This document shows positions 1 through 8,666 of a stretch of 64,000 bases of DNA, one piece after another. Numbering within the stretch: position 1 is the stretch's first letter; every line of letters starts with the position of its first letter. This DNA is from UBA685 sp049889495. GTDB lineage: Bacteria > Pseudomonadota > Alphaproteobacteria > Puniceispirillales > Puniceispirillaceae. The DNA lies in assembly GCA_049889495.1 (NCBI GenBank), contig JBMHDH010000002.1, positions 19,833 to 83,832 on the forward strand, in the 5' to 3' direction. The notes beneath the pieces were generated by a model. That model was not told the origin of the DNA, did not search any database, and was given only the letters and a program-made list of their open reading frames with translations. Position numbers and translations under genes: made by a program.

Positions 1-480
1 TAAATCAGCTGATATATGGTCCAAGTGATTATGAGGAAGGTTATGATATGACCTGTCAGGAACGTTCGTATTTTGTTTGTTAATAGGGGAAATATGCTGG
101 CCTAGATCTTCTAAAAGACCTTTAATTTGCCGCACATTCTCTCGCAAAATTTGACCATAATCATATCGGCTAGGATTGGCATGTCCTGCCATCTCACCTT
201 GCCCATCAGATACGCTGTTTTGCGGGTCTTGTTCACACAGATCCGCCAAAGCCTGATGGCTTGCCTGCTCTAGCTGATCTGCGGCGATGGTCACAAGCAT
301 CAAATTATTATTTATGTCATGTAATATGGCTTTGATCTCTACCGCATCATCACATGATTGTGACGCGGCATGATCAAGAATGTGGTCTAGCCTGTCTTTT
401 GGCACACCCCAATGACCCGCCCAATTAAATGCCCAATGACTGGGCATAAATTTCTGAAAAATACTTTGCTTTGCCTGCAT
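1..480 (-). CDS. Histidine kinase-like protein, N-terminal part (runs off left edge)
   Basis: The reading frame is open from an ATG at 480 to the window edge (160 codons, no stop), so the C-terminus is missing. Residues 50-72 contain ILHDINNNLMLV, which resembles the HDFNNLL phospho-acceptor segment of a HisKA-type dimerisation domain; His54 would be the phosphorylated residue. No sensor domain or membrane helix is seen before it, suggesting a short cytoplasmic kinase. No strong ribosome-binding site precedes the ATG, and Met12 is an alternative start. It lies just beyond dksA and 1 kb from the CtrA-like regulator, so the two could be partners, but that is inference. The ATP-binding domain should lie beyond the edge. 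A phosphotransferase protein is the main alternative. Confidence 0.55.
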   Translation of the reverse strand, partial: MQAKQSIFQKFMPSHWAFNWAGHWGVPKDRLDHILDHAASQSCDDAVEIKAILHDINNNLMLVTIAADQLEQASHQALADLCEQDPQNSVSDGQGEMAGHANPSRYDYGQILRENVRQIKGLLEDLGQHISPINKQNTNVPDRSYHNLPHNHLDHISADL

Positions 481-615
481 GATGACGCATGTCCATCTTG
501 ACTTGGTGCGCCAGTTATTAAAGGCCGCCCCATCAAAAACATAAAAACGGTCACTACACGAAATACAGTTATTAACTTTTAATTATACAACTTTTAAGAG
601 TTCGTAAAGGATATA

Positions 616-648
616 ATAAAAGAAGGCGCAACACCTTCTTTTATGATG
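616..648 (-). terminator. Rho-independent terminator of dksA
   Basis: The perfect inverted repeat taaaagaagg / ccttctttta has a 7-nt loop. Read leftward, the second arm is followed by a T-rich stretch. It lies about 100 bp after the dksA stop and before the kinase start, so it should separate the two transcripts. Confidence 0.6.
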
Positions 649-740
649 GTTCACTTATGGTAATGGAGCGGGCATAAGGATAAACGCCCGATACCAAATC
701 ATGATGCCAGATCATGATGACAAATATCGCCTAGACAGGC

Positions 741-1187
741 TTAATCATCACGATGGATGCGTTCCATTTTTTCGTGACGTTCTTGGGCTTGCAAGGTCAT
801 TGATGCAATTGGCCGCGCTTCAAGTCGCTCTAGGCTAATGGGCTCATCAGTGTCTTCGCAATAGCCATAGGTGCCATTATCAATGCGGCGCAAGGCTGAT
901 TCGATTTTCTGGATTAATTTGCGCTCTCTATCGCGTGTGCGCAGATCCAATGCCGCAGAGCTTTCAATTTGCGCTCTGTCCATTTGATCAGGCTTATGCA
1001 GCGTTTCTGTTGATAGATTTTCAAGTGTCTGGCTCGCCTCATTCAGCAATTCAGACCGCCACGCTATCAATTTCTGACGAAAATATTCTTGTTGCATCGG
1101 GTTCATAAACTCTTCATCGCGTGATGGTTTATAGCCTTCAGGCAGGGATACGGGACCAACAGCGTCATCTATGGCTTTTTTTGACAT
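741..1187 (-). CDS. dksA: DksA/TraR-family RNA polymerase-binding transcription factor
   Basis: A 148-residue DksA homologue, which acts with ppGpp on RNA polymerase to reset rRNA and amino-acid promoters. It opens like alphaproteobacterial DksA (SLPEGYKPSRDEEFMNPMQQ), followed by the long coiled coil and the C-terminal globular region GTYGYCEDTDEPISLERL. Only one of the four zinc-finger cysteines of E. coli DksA is present, the pattern of zinc-independent alphaproteobacterial DksA. The ATG at 1187 was chosen because the protein family starts there and a GAAGAAGG sequence lies upstream; an in-frame ATG at 1271 would add a basic 28-residue tail but has no clear ribosome-binding site. Confidence 0.9.
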   Translation of the reverse strand: MSKKAIDDAVGPVSLPEGYKPSRDEEFMNPMQQEYFRQKLIAWRSELLNEASQTLENLSTETLHKPDQMDRAQIESSAALDLRTRDRERKLIQKIESALRRIDNGTYGYCEDTDEPISLERLEARPIASMTLQAQERHEKMERIHRDD

Positions 1188-1498
1188 AATTATTCGGGCC
1201 TTCTTCAGTATCTTTGGTGCAGAGTATCTTTGGTGCGGAACCTGTTTCACAGGCTTTTTAGAAGCTGGCATTACCGCGCTTTTGGTCCAGCACCACAAAA
1301 TTTATGTGATACGGGTTTACACAAGTTCATATTGGCTTGCAACCCTGATTGATAAATGTGGATGCCCCATAGTTATTACCAAATCCATAAGAAATGGTTA
1401 ATCACGCAAATGTGATTTGCACCAAATCATTGCAATCGCCATCCTGCTTCTTGGTTCAAAGACTGACCCATGACTGATAAAATTAGGAGCAGCGTTAA
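1188..1498. other. Divergent intergenic region between dksA and the CtrA-like gene
   Basis: About 310 bp that should hold both divergent promoters. It contains the tandem 14-bp repeat at 1207-1236, a small hairpin cctgt-ttc-acagg at 1241-1253, and a good ribosome-binding site (taggagc) about 10 nt before the rightward ATG at 1499. I see no RNA gene and no clear -35/-10 pair. Confidence 0.4.
1207..1236. repeat. Two direct copies of a 14-bp sequence in the dksA leader
   Basis: The sequence agtatctttggtgc occurs at 1207-1220 and again at 1223-1236, separated by 2 bp (16-bp period), 20-50 bp upstream of the dksA start codon. It could be a paired regulator site or a local duplication. Confidence 0.7.
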
Positions 1499-2209
1499 AT
1501 GAACATTCTTATTGTTGAAGATGATGCGATTGTGGCAGATGCCCTCGCTATGACCCTTGAGCAAACTGGCTATTTTTCTGTGGTAGCTGGCAGCATTCAT
1601 TAAGCCCTTGAAGAGATCAATATCAATGAATTTGATGCGATTTTGCTTGATCTGAAATTGCCTGATGGTGATGGCACAAGATTTGCGCGCTTGGTGCGTG
1701 CCAAAAAAGACCGTCAATTAATTCCCATTCTTGTTGTCTCTGGCAATAATTCTGTTGATGACCGCATTATGGCACTGGGCGCAGGCGCAGATGGCTATCT
1801 TGGCAAGCCTTTTGATAAGCATGAATTATTGGCCCATCTTGAAGCGATTATTCGCCGCGCGAATGGCCACAGCTCTTTGCAAATCAAAATTGGCAATTTA
1901 GAAATCGATCTGCATCGCAAAGTGGTGTTTGTGGATGGCAAGCCTGTGGCCTTGACGCGCAAAGAATTTGATATCGTCAATTTGCTTGGTGTTCGCAAAG
2001 GCGCGGTATTAAGTAAATCAAGCTTTATCAACCATTTATATGGCGGCAGAGATGAACCAGAATCAAAAATTGTCGATGTGTTCGTCTGTAAATTACGCCA
2101 CAAATTAGACCAAGCAGGTCTAGAAGGTGCCGCTATTCAAACCGTATGGGGCCAAGGTCATAAGCTTGTGGAAACAGAGACAAACACACCCTCTTCTATG
2201 ACCCACTAA
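1499..2209 (+). pseudogene. CtrA-like OmpR-family response regulator interrupted by an in-frame TAA
   Basis: From the ATG at 1499 (ribosome-binding site taggagc) the frame encodes a complete 236-codon response regulator except for TAA at codon 35 (1601-1603). Homology is continuous on both sides in the same frame. The receiver has the acidic pair near residues 7-9, Asp51 in LLDLKLPDGDG, Ser81 and Lys103. The winged-helix domain carries NHLYGGRDEPESKIVDVF and VWGQGHKLVE, very close to CtrA, the alphaproteobacterial cell-cycle regulator. No good in-frame restart with a ribosome-binding site follows the stop; TTG at 1643 would begin inside the receiver. One base change from GAA, CAA or AAA would create this stop. 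It is a recent nonsense mutation, a sequence error, or a truncated product. Confidence 0.8.
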
Positions 2210-2294
2210 GCGCGTTGTCACAATCACGCTTTGGCATAATATGAAATACCGCCATCATCTTTGTGAAATTTGCATAAAGAATGATTGAAATCTG

Positions 2295-2348
2295 AGCCCG
2301 ACTGTTGCATGACAATAGCTGTGATGTAACAGTCTTTGGGCTTTTTTT
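2295..2348 (+). terminator. Large hairpin with U-tract abutting the DUF3553 start codon
   Basis: Outer arms agccc/gggct (2295-2299, 2338-2342) enclose gactgttgcat/atgtaacagtc (10 of 11 paired), followed by seven T residues ending one base before ATG 2349. It has the form of an intrinsic terminator for the CtrA-like gene, but its position means it could also attenuate the next gene or hide its translation start. Confidence 0.65.
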
Positions 2349-2534
2349 ATGACACAATTTCTTGATTTCAGTTTGGGTGATTTTGTCACCCACCCGCAAA
2401 AACCAGAATGGGGCATTGGACAAGTGCAATCCATTACGGGCATGCGTGTTGTGGTGAATTTTCCAGAAGCTGGTAAATTATTGATAAATTGTGAAGAAGT
2501 TAGTCTTACCCCTGTCGGTGAGAGAACAGATTAG
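2349..2534 (+). CDS. DUF3553 family small protein
   Basis: A 61-residue protein matching the alphaproteobacterial DUF3553 family: the order LGDFVTHPQKPEWGIGQVQS, then VVNFPEAGKLLI, is the small barrel-like core of that family. Its function is unknown; the fold resembles the nucleic-acid-binding module of UvrD/CarD-type proteins, which is only an analogy. It has no signal peptide or cysteines. No Shine-Dalgarno sequence precedes the ATG; instead the U-tract of a large hairpin runs into it, so it may be translated from a leaderless or short-leader message. It stands about 100 bp before the formate dehydrogenase operon. Confidence 0.75.
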   Translation: MTQFLDFSLGDFVTHPQKPEWGIGQVQSITGMRVVVNFPEAGKLLINCEEVSLTPVGERTD

Positions 2535-2631
2535 GCCAGAAAAGACACATCAAACCCATAGCATCTGCTAGTGTCATGTCATTAGCTTGATGGTTATCAG
2601 AGTTTCAATAATAAAAAGTGGTCACAATAGC

Positions 2632-4359
2632 ATGCCTGATTCAGTTGATTTTGTGAAAAAGAACAACCCTGACAAAAAAGGCCGCAAGGGACGGTTTAAG
2701 CCAAAAGGCCGCCTGACTGATCCTGCGCAAATTACCGCAGTTCAGGCTTTATTGGGTGATGTGACATATCAACGTGATATGTTAATTGAATATCTGCATA
2801 TCATTCAGGATGAATATGGGCATTTGAGCGCAGAAAAACTGGCCGCATTGGCGCATTTGATGAAAATCCCCATGGCTGAAGTCTGGGAAGTGGCAAGCTT
2901 TTATGATCATTTTGATCTGGTCAAAGAAGGGCAAACCGCCCCTGCTAAGCGCACCATCCGTGTTTGCACATCGCTGTCATGCATGATGGCAGGCGGTGAA
3001 GCGATGCTGGCCGAATTACAAGCCTTGAATAATGATGAGGTGCGTTTTGTACCTGCGCCATGCATTGGGGCATGTGACAAAGCACCAGCGGCCGCAGATG
3101 GTCACTCACTTGTGGCAAATACCTCAGCGGCAGAATTGCGCAAAAGAGCACAAAGCACACCGCCCAATGCCACTATGCCAGATTATCGCGGCTTTGAGGC
3201 CTATCAATCCGATGGGGGCTATGCCCTATTGAAGGATTTGAAATCAGGCGTTCGTTCTGACGAAGAGGTGCTTGAGGCATTGTCAACATCAGCCTTGCGT
3301 GGTCTTGGTGGTGCAGGTTTCCCGACAGGCCGCAAATGGTCAATCGTAAAAGGCTATGACGGCCCGCGCATGATGGCTGTCAATGGCGATGAGGGTGAAC
3401 CTGGCACATTTAAAGACAGACATTATCTGTCTACAGATCCGCACCGTATGATCGAAGGCGTGTTAATCGCCGCCAAGGTGGTTGGCATCCAGCATTGCTA
3501 TATATACATGCGTGATGAATATCCTGAGATCATCTCTTTATTGCGCGATGAATTGGCATTGGTTCAGCAAGCTGGCTTGGCAGATCATACGATTATTGAG
3601 TTACGCAGAGGCGCTGGCGCTTATATTTGTGGTGAAGAATCAGCGATGATTGAATCGATCGAAGGCAAGCGTGGCCTGCCGCGTCATCGCCCACCTTATG
3701 TGGCTGAAGTTGGCCTATTTGGCAAACCAACCTTGGTTAATAACATTGAAACGCTATATTGGGTACGTGACATTGTTGAAAAAGGCCCAGACTGGTTTAA
3801 CGCGCAAGGCAAGGAAAACCACCCAGGTTTCCGCACCTATTCGGTATCAGGGCGCGTTGCAAAGCCTGGCTTGGTGACAACACATGCTGGTGCTACAGTA
3901 TCTGAATTAATCAACGCTTGTGGCGGCATGGCAGATGGTCATGATTTCAAAGGGTATCTGCCTGGCGGGGCGTCTGGTGGTATTTTGCCAGCATCAAAGG
4001 CGGATATCCCGCTTGATTTTGGTGGTGCGCTTGCTGAGGAAGGTTGTTTTGTTGGAAGCCACGCGATTGTGGTGTTATCTGATCAAGATAACATGTGGGA
4101 TGCGGCACTAAATTTGATGCAATTCTTCAAACATGAATCATGTGGCCAATGCACCCCATGCCGCAATGGCACTGAAAAAGCAGTGCACTTAATGCAACAG
4201 CCTGTCGCAGATACCTTGTTGTTAACAGAGCTGTCTCATGCCATGGCAGATGCATCAATCTGTGGCCTAGGCCAAGCGGCGTCAAATCCATTAACAAGCG
4301 TGATGAAACATTTCCCGCAAGATATCCCGCAAGCTGGCACAGCGAAGAAAGGTGAATAA
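2632..4359 (+). CDS. fdsB: NAD-dependent formate dehydrogenase, fused gamma-beta subunit (FdsG-FdsB)
   Basis: A 575-residue fusion of a NuoE-like and a NuoF-like protein, forming the NADH-generating arm of a soluble formate dehydrogenase. Residues 30-165 are the thioredoxin-like [2Fe-2S] domain with Cys112, Cys117, Cys144 and Cys148. Residues 185-420 are the FMN/NAD-binding region (RGLGGAGFPTGRKW, NGDEGEPGTFKDR, GAGAYICGEESA). The C-terminus carries a [4Fe-4S] site at Cys504, Cys507, Cys510 and Cys544. The ATG at 2632 suits the family start; ATG 2590 and TTG 2587 lie further upstream. Two bases separate it from fdsA. Fds subunits are more often separate genes, so the fusion is a lineage trait. 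Complex I is unlikely because no nuo membrane genes are nearby. Confidence 0.9.
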   Translation: MPDSVDFVKKNNPDKKGRKGRFKPKGRLTDPAQITAVQALLGDVTYQRDMLIEYLHIIQDEYGHLSAEKLAALAHLMKIPMAEVWEVASFYDHFDLVKEGQTAPAKRTIRVCTSLSCMMAGGEAMLAELQALNNDEVRFVPAPCIGACDKAPAAADGHSLVANTSAAELRKRAQSTPPNATMPDYRGFEAYQSDGGYALLKDLKSGVRSDEEVLEALSTSALRGLGGAGFPTGRKWSIVKGYDGPRMMAVNGDEGEPGTFKDRHYLSTDPHRMIEGVLIAAKVVGIQHCYIYMRDEYPEIISLLRDELALVQQAGLADHTIIELRRGAGAYICGEESAMIESIEGKRGLPRHRPPYVAEVGLFGKPTLVNNIETLYWVRDIVEKGPDWFNAQGKENHPGFRTYSVSGRVAKPGLVTTHAGATVSELINACGGMADGHDFKGYLPGGASGGILPASKADIPLDFGGALAEEGCFVGSHAIVVLSDQDNMWDAALNLMQFFKHESCGQCTPCRNGTEKAVHLMQQPVADTLLLTELSHAMADASICGLGQAASNPLTSVMKHFPQDIPQAGTAKKGE

Positions 4360-4361
4360 CA

Positions 4362-7130
4362 ATGACAAAAACAATTGAATTCATCTTAGATGGTAAAACA
4401 GTCACAGCCGATGCTGATCAATCCATTTGGCAAGTGGCTAAAGCGCATGGCACTGATATCCCTCATCTTTGTTATAAAGATGATGCTGATTACCGTGCTG
4501 ATGGCAATTGCCGCGCTTGTATGGTGGAAATCGAAGGCGAACGTGTTCTTGCCGCCTCTTGTTTGCGCAAACCAACTGAAGGCATGGTTGTCACAAGCCA
4601 ATCAGAGCGCGCCGATACAGCACGTAAAATGGTAATGGAATTATTGGTCGCTGACCAGCCGCCACAAGCAAGCGCGCATGATCCAGAAAGCCGCCTATGG
4701 CAATTTGCAGAACAACAAGAGGTCACAGATTCAAGGTTCCCAGCCGCTTTTGCACCAGAAGCTGATAGCTCTCACCCTGCTATTGCGGTGAATATGGATG
4801 CTTGTATCCAATGTAATCTTTGCGTGCGCGCCTGCCGCGAAGTTCAGGTCAATGATGTGATTGGCCTAGCAGGTCGCGGTGCAGATGCACATATCGTCTT
4901 TGATTTTGGGGATGATATGGGTGCCTCAACTTGTGTGGGATGTGGTGAATGTGTACAAGCCTGTCCAACAGGTGCTTTGATGCCAAAAACGGTTTTGGAT
5001 GACAGCCAAAAGCTTGCCATTACCCCTGATAAAAAGGTGGATTCAGTCTGTCCTTATTGTGGTGTTGGTTGCCAATTAACCTTTAATGTGAAGGACGAAA
5101 AAATCGTTTCTGTCACAGGCAAAGAAGGCCCTGCCAATAAAGGACGTCTTTGTGTGAAAGGCCGCTATGGCTTTGATTATATCAATAATCCAGAACGTTT
5201 GACAGTGCCGCTTATCCGCCGTGAAGATGTGCCAAAATCAGCATCTTTGCCATTTGATCCGCAAAACCCGCTAACGCATTTCCGCGAAGCGACATGGGAA
5301 GAAGCGCTTGATCTTGCCGCAGGCGGGTTACAGAGCACACTTGAAAATCATGGCCCATCAGCGATGAGTGGCTTTGGGTCAGCCAAAGGCACAAATGAAG
5401 AGGCCTATTTGGTGCAAAAGCTTGTTCGCGCAGGCTTTAAGACAAACAATGTCGATCATTGCACAAGATTATGTCATGCCTCTTCTGTGGCAGCTTTGCT
5501 TGAAAATATCGGCTCTGGCGCGGTGACAGCGTCATTCTCACAATGCGTGCATTCAGATGCCATTATTGTGATTGGCTCTAACCCAACGGTAAACCACCCT
5601 GTGGCGGCAACCTTTATCAAGAATGCTGCGCAAAATGGGGCTGATTTATTTGTCTTTGATCCGCGCGGTCAAGTCCTTGACCGCTATGCAAAAGCCTCAT
5701 TGAACTTCACACCTGGCACAGATGTCGCCTTGTTAAATGCGATGATTAATACCATCATCACAGAACAGCTTTATGATACAGGCTATATCCGTGATCATAC
5801 CGAAGGCTTTGAAGAGCTGAAAGCGGCCACAGCCGCCACAACACCAGAAGCGATGAGCCCGATTTGCGGTATCGCGCCAGACGTGATCAAACAAACAGCC
5901 AGAACCTATGCGAATGCGAAAGCGGCTATGATTTTCTGGGGCATGGGTGTCTCGCAACATACGCATGGGACAGATAACGCACGTTGTTTGATTTCTTTGG
6001 CTCTATTAACAGGTAATGTTGGCAAGCCAGGTGCTGGCTTGCATCCGTTGCGTGGTCAAAATAATGTACAAGGTGCATCAGATGCTGGTTTGATCCCCAT
6101 GTTCTTCCCAGATTACAAGCCCGTAACGGATCCTGAAATCAGAGGCAAATATGAAGCCTTATGGGGCACGAAGCTTGACAGCGAAAAGGGCCTGACAGTG
6201 GTTGAAATCACAGATGCGGCCTATGATGGCAAGATCAAGGCCATGTATATTATGGGTGAAAACCCTGCCATGTCTGATCCTGACCAAAACCATGCCAGAG
6301 CGGCCCTTGCCCGTCTTGATCATCTTGTGGTGCAAGATATCTTCATGACAGAAACAGCTGCATTTGCTGATGTGATTTTGCCTGCCTCTGCCTTCCCAGA
6401 AAAGACAGGGACAGTCACCAACACAGACAGACGCGTTCAGCTAGGCAGACAAGCAGTCATGCCGCCAGGTGACGCCAAGCAAGATTGGTGGATCATCCAA
6501 GAATTAGCCAATCGCCTTGGCCTTGGGTGGGATTACAGCCATCCAAAGGATATTTTTGGTGAAATGCGCATGGTCATGCCATCTTTAACTGGCATCAGCT
6601 GGTCACGACTAGAAGCGGAAGATGCGGTCACATACCCTTGTGCAGATGAAACATCAGAAGGCCAAGATATTATCTTTGGTGATGCGTTCCCAACACCATC
6701 TGGCAGAGGCAAGATGACACCAGCGGAAATTTTGCCACCAGATGAACAGCCTGATGACGCCTATCCTATTGTGATGTCAACAGGTCGCTTGCTGGAACAT
6801 TGGCACACAGGCTCTATGACCAGACGCGCCACAGTGCTTGATGCGCTTGAACCTGTGCCAGAGGTGCATATCAGCCCAGATGATCTAGCAGATATGACAG
6901 CAAAGGGCGGCGATATGATCGCGGTTGAGACAAGACGAGGCAAAATCGAATTGGCAGCACGCCTTGATCCGAATTTGCCAAAAGGTATGATCTTTGTGCC
7001 ATTCTGCTTTACCGAGGCCCCAGCCAATATGCTGACAAACCCTGCACTTGATCCCTATGGAAAGATTCCAGAGCTAAAATTTGCAGCAGCGCGTTTATCT
7101 GTGGTCAGGACAGTTGAAGCGGCAGAATAA
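4362..7130 (+). CDS. fdsA: NAD-dependent formate dehydrogenase, molybdenum catalytic subunit
   Basis: A 922-residue catalytic subunit oxidising formate to CO2 at bis-MGD molybdenum. The order is: N-terminal [2Fe-2S] (Cys37, Cys50, Cys53, Cys67); two [4Fe-4S] clusters (Cys148/151/154/158 and Cys191/194/197/201); the molybdopterin domain's own [4Fe-4S] (Cys230, Cys233, Cys237, Cys264); and the active site HCTRLCHASS, where Cys371 is the Mo ligand followed by His372. It is therefore a cysteine, not selenocysteine, enzyme. It follows the fused FdsGB gene by 2 bp. No fdsC or fdsD is directly downstream; FdhD and MobA homologues are encoded about 13 kb away. It is soluble, with no Tat or Sec signal, so it is cytoplasmic and feeds NADH production. 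Confidence 0.95.
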   Translation: MTKTIEFILDGKTVTADADQSIWQVAKAHGTDIPHLCYKDDADYRADGNCRACMVEIEGERVLAASCLRKPTEGMVVTSQSERADTARKMVMELLVADQPPQASAHDPESRLWQFAEQQEVTDSRFPAAFAPEADSSHPAIAVNMDACIQCNLCVRACREVQVNDVIGLAGRGADAHIVFDFGDDMGASTCVGCGECVQACPTGALMPKTVLDDSQKLAITPDKKVDSVCPYCGVGCQLTFNVKDEKIVSVTGKEGPANKGRLCVKGRYGFDYINNPERLTVPLIRREDVPKSASLPFDPQNPLTHFREATWEEALDLAAGGLQSTLENHGPSAMSGFGSAKGTNEEAYLVQKLVRAGFKTNNVDHCTRLCHASSVAALLENIGSGAVTASFSQCVHSDAIIVIGSNPTVNHPVAATFIKNAAQNGADLFVFDPRGQVLDRYAKASLNFTPGTDVALLNAMINTIITEQLYDTGYIRDHTEGFEELKAATAATTPEAMSPICGIAPDVIKQTARTYANAKAAMIFWGMGVSQHTHGTDNARCLISLALLTGNVGKPGAGLHPLRGQNNVQGASDAGLIPMFFPDYKPVTDPEIRGKYEALWGTKLDSEKGLTVVEITDAAYDGKIKAMYIMGENPAMSDPDQNHARAALARLDHLVVQDIFMTETAAFADVILPASAFPEKTGTVTNTDRRVQLGRQAVMPPGDAKQDWWIIQELANRLGLGWDYSHPKDIFGEMRMVMPSLTGISWSRLEAEDAVTYPCADETSEGQDIIFGDAFPTPSGRGKMTPAEILPPDEQPDDAYPIVMSTGRLLEHWHTGSMTRRATVLDALEPVPEVHISPDDLADMTAKGGDMIAVETRRGKIELAARLDPNLPKGMIFVPFCFTEAPANMLTNPALDPYGKIPELKFAAARLSVVRTVEAAE

Positions 7131-7155
7131 TCGCACTATGTCACTGTAATATCAC

Positions 7156-7200
7156 AAAGACCATTCGCTTCGTTTTGTCACAGGCAAGCTTATGGTCTTT
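7156..7200 (+). terminator. Possible terminator between fdsA and hemA
   Basis: A perfect 9-bp inverted repeat, aaagaccat / atggtcttt, encloses a 27-nt loop. The T-run is short, so it is only a candidate end for the formate dehydrogenase transcript. Confidence 0.35.
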
Positions 7201-7257
7201 GCAAAGATCGCTGGTTATGTTACCGCTATCGCATCATTGAACCATTTGTAAAAGTGA

Positions 7258-8484
7258 GTGGGCATTTTGGATTACCAAGCGCTGATCACAGGACATGTTG
7301 AAAAGCTAAAGAGCGAAAACCGTTATCGGTATTTCGTCGAGCTCGAGCGCCAAATCGGCCAACATCCTTATGCCATTTGGCACAGCGAAGATGGACCAAA
7401 ACAAGTCACGGTTTGGTGTTCAAATGATTATCTCGGCATGGGCCAATCAGATCATGCCACAAAAGCGATGCAAGATGCTGTGATACGCCATGGCACTGGT
7501 GCAGGCGGGACGCGCAACATTTCTGGCACATCCTCTTCGGTCGTGGCTTTGGAAAAAGAATGCGCGGCGATGCATGGCAAAGAACGTGCGCTTGTTTTCA
7601 CCTCTGGCTATGTTGCCAATGAGGCCAGCATTTCAGCCTTGCTTTCCATGATGGATAACCCCTTGGTGTTGTCAGATTCGATGAATCATGCCTCGATCAT
7701 ATCTGGCATTCGCTATGCAAGAGCGGAAAAAGCAATCTTCAGACATAATGATGCCGCGCATCTTGAAGAATTGTTAAAAGCGCAACCTTTGGAACGCCAT
7801 AAAGTCATTATTTTTGAATCTGTCTATTCGATGGATGGTGACACATCACCGATCGGTGACATTGTGGCCTTGGCCAAAAAATACAATGCCATGACTTATC
7901 TTGATGAAGTTCATGCGGTTGGCATGTATGGCGCACAAGGCGGTGGTGTGGCACAGCGTGATGGTCATGATGGCGATATTGACATCATCCAAGGCACCTT
8001 TGGCAAGGCCTATGGCGCCATGGGAGGCTATATCGCAGCAAATGACACCATTTGTGATGCCATCCGCAGCTTTGGGTCTGGCTTTATTTTTACAACCGCT
8101 ATGCCACCTGCTTTGGCTGAGGCAGCCTTAGCATCTGTGTCTCATCTGCGTAAATCAACTATCGAAAGACAAGCGCAACAGGAACAAGCTGGCAAGCTAA
8201 AGACATTATTGGCTGAGGCTGGCATCCCTGCTCTGCCATCAACCACCCATATTGTACCTGTTATGGTGGGGGATGCCTCAAAATGTTCTGAGATCAGCTG
8301 GACCTTGCTTGAAAAACATAATCTTTATATTCAACCGATTAATTATCCCACTGTGCCACGCGGCACCGAAAGATTGCGGATTACACCAGGGCCGCTTCAT
8401 ACTGATGAGATGCTAGAAGAACTTGTAAGCGCCTTAAAACAAGTCTTTGCCGATGTGAACCCGCCTAGCTTAACCGCATCTTAA
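7258..8484 (+). CDS. hemA: 5-aminolevulinate synthase
   Basis: A 408-residue PLP enzyme condensing glycine and succinyl-CoA, the first step of the C4 haem pathway typical of Alphaproteobacteria. Visible landmarks are CSNDYLGMGQ (residues 54-63), GTGAGGTRNISGT, the DEVHAVGMYG loop (216-225) and the PLP lysine in QGTFGKAYGAMGGY (Lys250). The start is uncertain: GTG 7258 is used here, but TTG 7267 (giving MDYQALI, the usual family start) is nearly as good. hemH lies about 180 bp downstream on the same strand, so the first and last steps of haem synthesis sit together. No haem-regulatory motif is evident. Confidence 0.95.
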   Translation: MGILDYQALITGHVEKLKSENRYRYFVELERQIGQHPYAIWHSEDGPKQVTVWCSNDYLGMGQSDHATKAMQDAVIRHGTGAGGTRNISGTSSSVVALEKECAAMHGKERALVFTSGYVANEASISALLSMMDNPLVLSDSMNHASIISGIRYARAEKAIFRHNDAAHLEELLKAQPLERHKVIIFESVYSMDGDTSPIGDIVALAKKYNAMTYLDEVHAVGMYGAQGGGVAQRDGHDGDIDIIQGTFGKAYGAMGGYIAANDTICDAIRSFGSGFIFTTAMPPALAEAALASVSHLRKSTIERQAQQEQAGKLKTLLAEAGIPALPSTTHIVPVMVGDASKCSEISWTLLEKHNLYIQPINYPTVPRGTERLRITPGPLHTDEMLEELVSALKQVFADVNPPSLTAS

Positions 8485-8666
8485 CCAAAAGCTGAAATCT
8501 TCATTGCCCGTTTTTTAATCATCAGCTTTGCCATTTGCCTAAGCCATCGATTTTTGTCTCATTATGCTCTATGCCTTAAGGGGTTTTGATCTATGTTTGA
8601 GGTGCCAATCGTATGAAAAGCACCTAGGAATCGATGTTATCTTGCAACCACCCATGAGAGACAGCC

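Noticed and set aside
1601..1603. TAA in the response regulator read as an alternative genetic code or recoding
   Set aside because: All other genes use TAA as an ordinary stop, and there is no recoding context; a point mutation is simpler.
8487..8529. Inverted repeat aaagctga/tcagcttt after hemA as a terminator
   Set aside because: The T-run lies in the loop rather than after the stem, so it is not a convincing intrinsic terminator.
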